Of a stretch of 64,000 bases of DNA, positions 63,722 to 64,000 are shown one piece after another (within the stretch, counting starts at the first letter, position 1; each line of letters begins with the position of its first letter). The notes under the pieces are model-generated. The model searched no databases. It had not been told where the DNA came from and worked only from the letters and a program-made list of their open reading frames with translations. Position numbers and translations under genes: made by a program. The DNA is from Candidatus Methylopumilus sp. (lineage in GTDB: Bacteria; Pseudomonadota; Gammaproteobacteria; Burkholderiales; Methylophilaceae). Where the stretch lies: the NCBI GenBank assembly GCA_009693175.1, contig SHXT01000001.1:1-64000 (forward strand), written 5' to 3'.

Positions 63722-64000
63722 TTATAATATATTTGCAATTAAGCGCTTAGGAAAGAGCCGTCCTTTAAGATCGGGTTGTCCGACTCCTACAAACTGCCCT
63801 GTGACACTATATAAACGTATATATTTATTATTTTTACTTATAAAATCAATAGGTTGCCCTTTTTTAATCGCTTCTGTTTCAGTCAAGCTAAGCGTCATTG
63901 ATGACAGGCCCTCAACTAAACAATCAATCGCTAAAAGAATCTTTTCTCGAGAAGTCATGGTCATTGCCTCAAGTGTTGCAACCGTGAATGCATTACATAA
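63722..64000 (-). CDS. truB: tRNA pseudouridine synthase B, C-terminal part
   Basis: The minus-strand frame runs open to the window edge, so only about 92 C-terminal residues are seen. FTVATLEAM, then a PUA-like end (QFVGVGQPDLKGRLFPKRLI), fit TruB, which makes pseudouridine 55. The truB-rpsO-pnp order supports it. The catalytic domain lies outside the window. Confidence 0.85.
   Translation of the reverse strand, partial: LCNAFTVATLEAMTMTSREKILLAIDCLVEGLSSMTLSLTETEAIKKGQPIDFISKNNKYIRLYSVTGQFVGVGQPDLKGRLFPKRLIANIL

Overview
The window looks like a chromosomal piece of a streamlined, AT-rich betaproteobacterium, most probably a Methylophilaceae methylotroph (OM43 / 'Candidatus Methylopumilus' type). 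This is inferred from gene order and family content, not from a marker-gene comparison. Supporting signs are: the def-fmt-rsmB-DUF4390-ntrY-ntrX order; kdsD-kdsC-lptC-lptA-lptB-rpoN-hpf-hprK-rapZ-EIIA-ptsH-ptsI; an SAH riboswitch before ahcY; zapA followed by 6S RNA; a Pro-Arg-His tRNA operon; a YVTN propeller of the kind linked to PQQ-dependent oxidation; and very short or negative intergenic distances. No insertion sequence, phage gene, CRISPR array or rRNA was seen.

Layout. 1-4.1 kb: 3' end of a family 9 glycosyltransferase, then (minus) a SOUL protein, thiO and a Kef-type antiporter. 4.1-13.2 kb: a long plus-strand run for Kdo synthesis, LPS export (LptC/A/B), sigma-54 and a complete regulatory PTS relay (HPr kinase, RapZ, EIIA-Man, HPr, EI) with no sugar permease. 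13.2-16 kb: oligopeptidase and exonuclease III. 16-22.8 kb (minus): def, fmt, rsmB, DUF4390, ntrY and an ntrX whose AAA+ domain has decayed. 23-27 kb: smg, then the methyl cycle metF, ahcY (SAH riboswitch) and metK. 27-31 kb: lipid A acyltransferase, dapF, xerC, a zapB-like small gene, zapA, 6S RNA and an EVE-domain gene. 31-35.5 kb: propeller protein, ilvA, rpiA, phoU, yggX. 35.5-38.4 kb: a cobalamin riboswitch with a TonB receptor and a BtuM-like membrane protein.

38.4-44.2 kb is the accessory-looking part. It holds one intact tRNA-Phe and two scars of it, which bracket fthC/panB and an AT-rich glycosyltransferase. Next come iscU, a dense cluster of tiny unrecognised ORFs (several with Cys pairs, most too short for ordinary gene calling), erpA, and two small genes of unknown role. 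44.2-58.4 kb is mostly housekeeping: selO, a cupin, cysK, DUF1993, dedA, a ROK kinase, an MHS transporter, an exported HNH protein, an acyltransferase-like gene, plsC, MAPEG, rhodanese, tusA-like, valS and moeB. 58.4-64 kb: three tRNAs, an exported EF-hand protein, folD, a DksA with a lysine-rich repeat tail, then pnp, rpsO and the 3' part of truB on the minus strand.

How the parts fit: the PTS relay, RpoN and NtrYX suggest a reduced nutrient-sensing network in which several proteins have lost domains (HprK its N-terminal domain, NtrX its ATPase motifs). The riboswitches tie the methyl cycle and B12 uptake to their metabolites. The most novel-looking locus is the microprotein cluster between iscU and erpA, preceded by a duplicated 34-bp leader.
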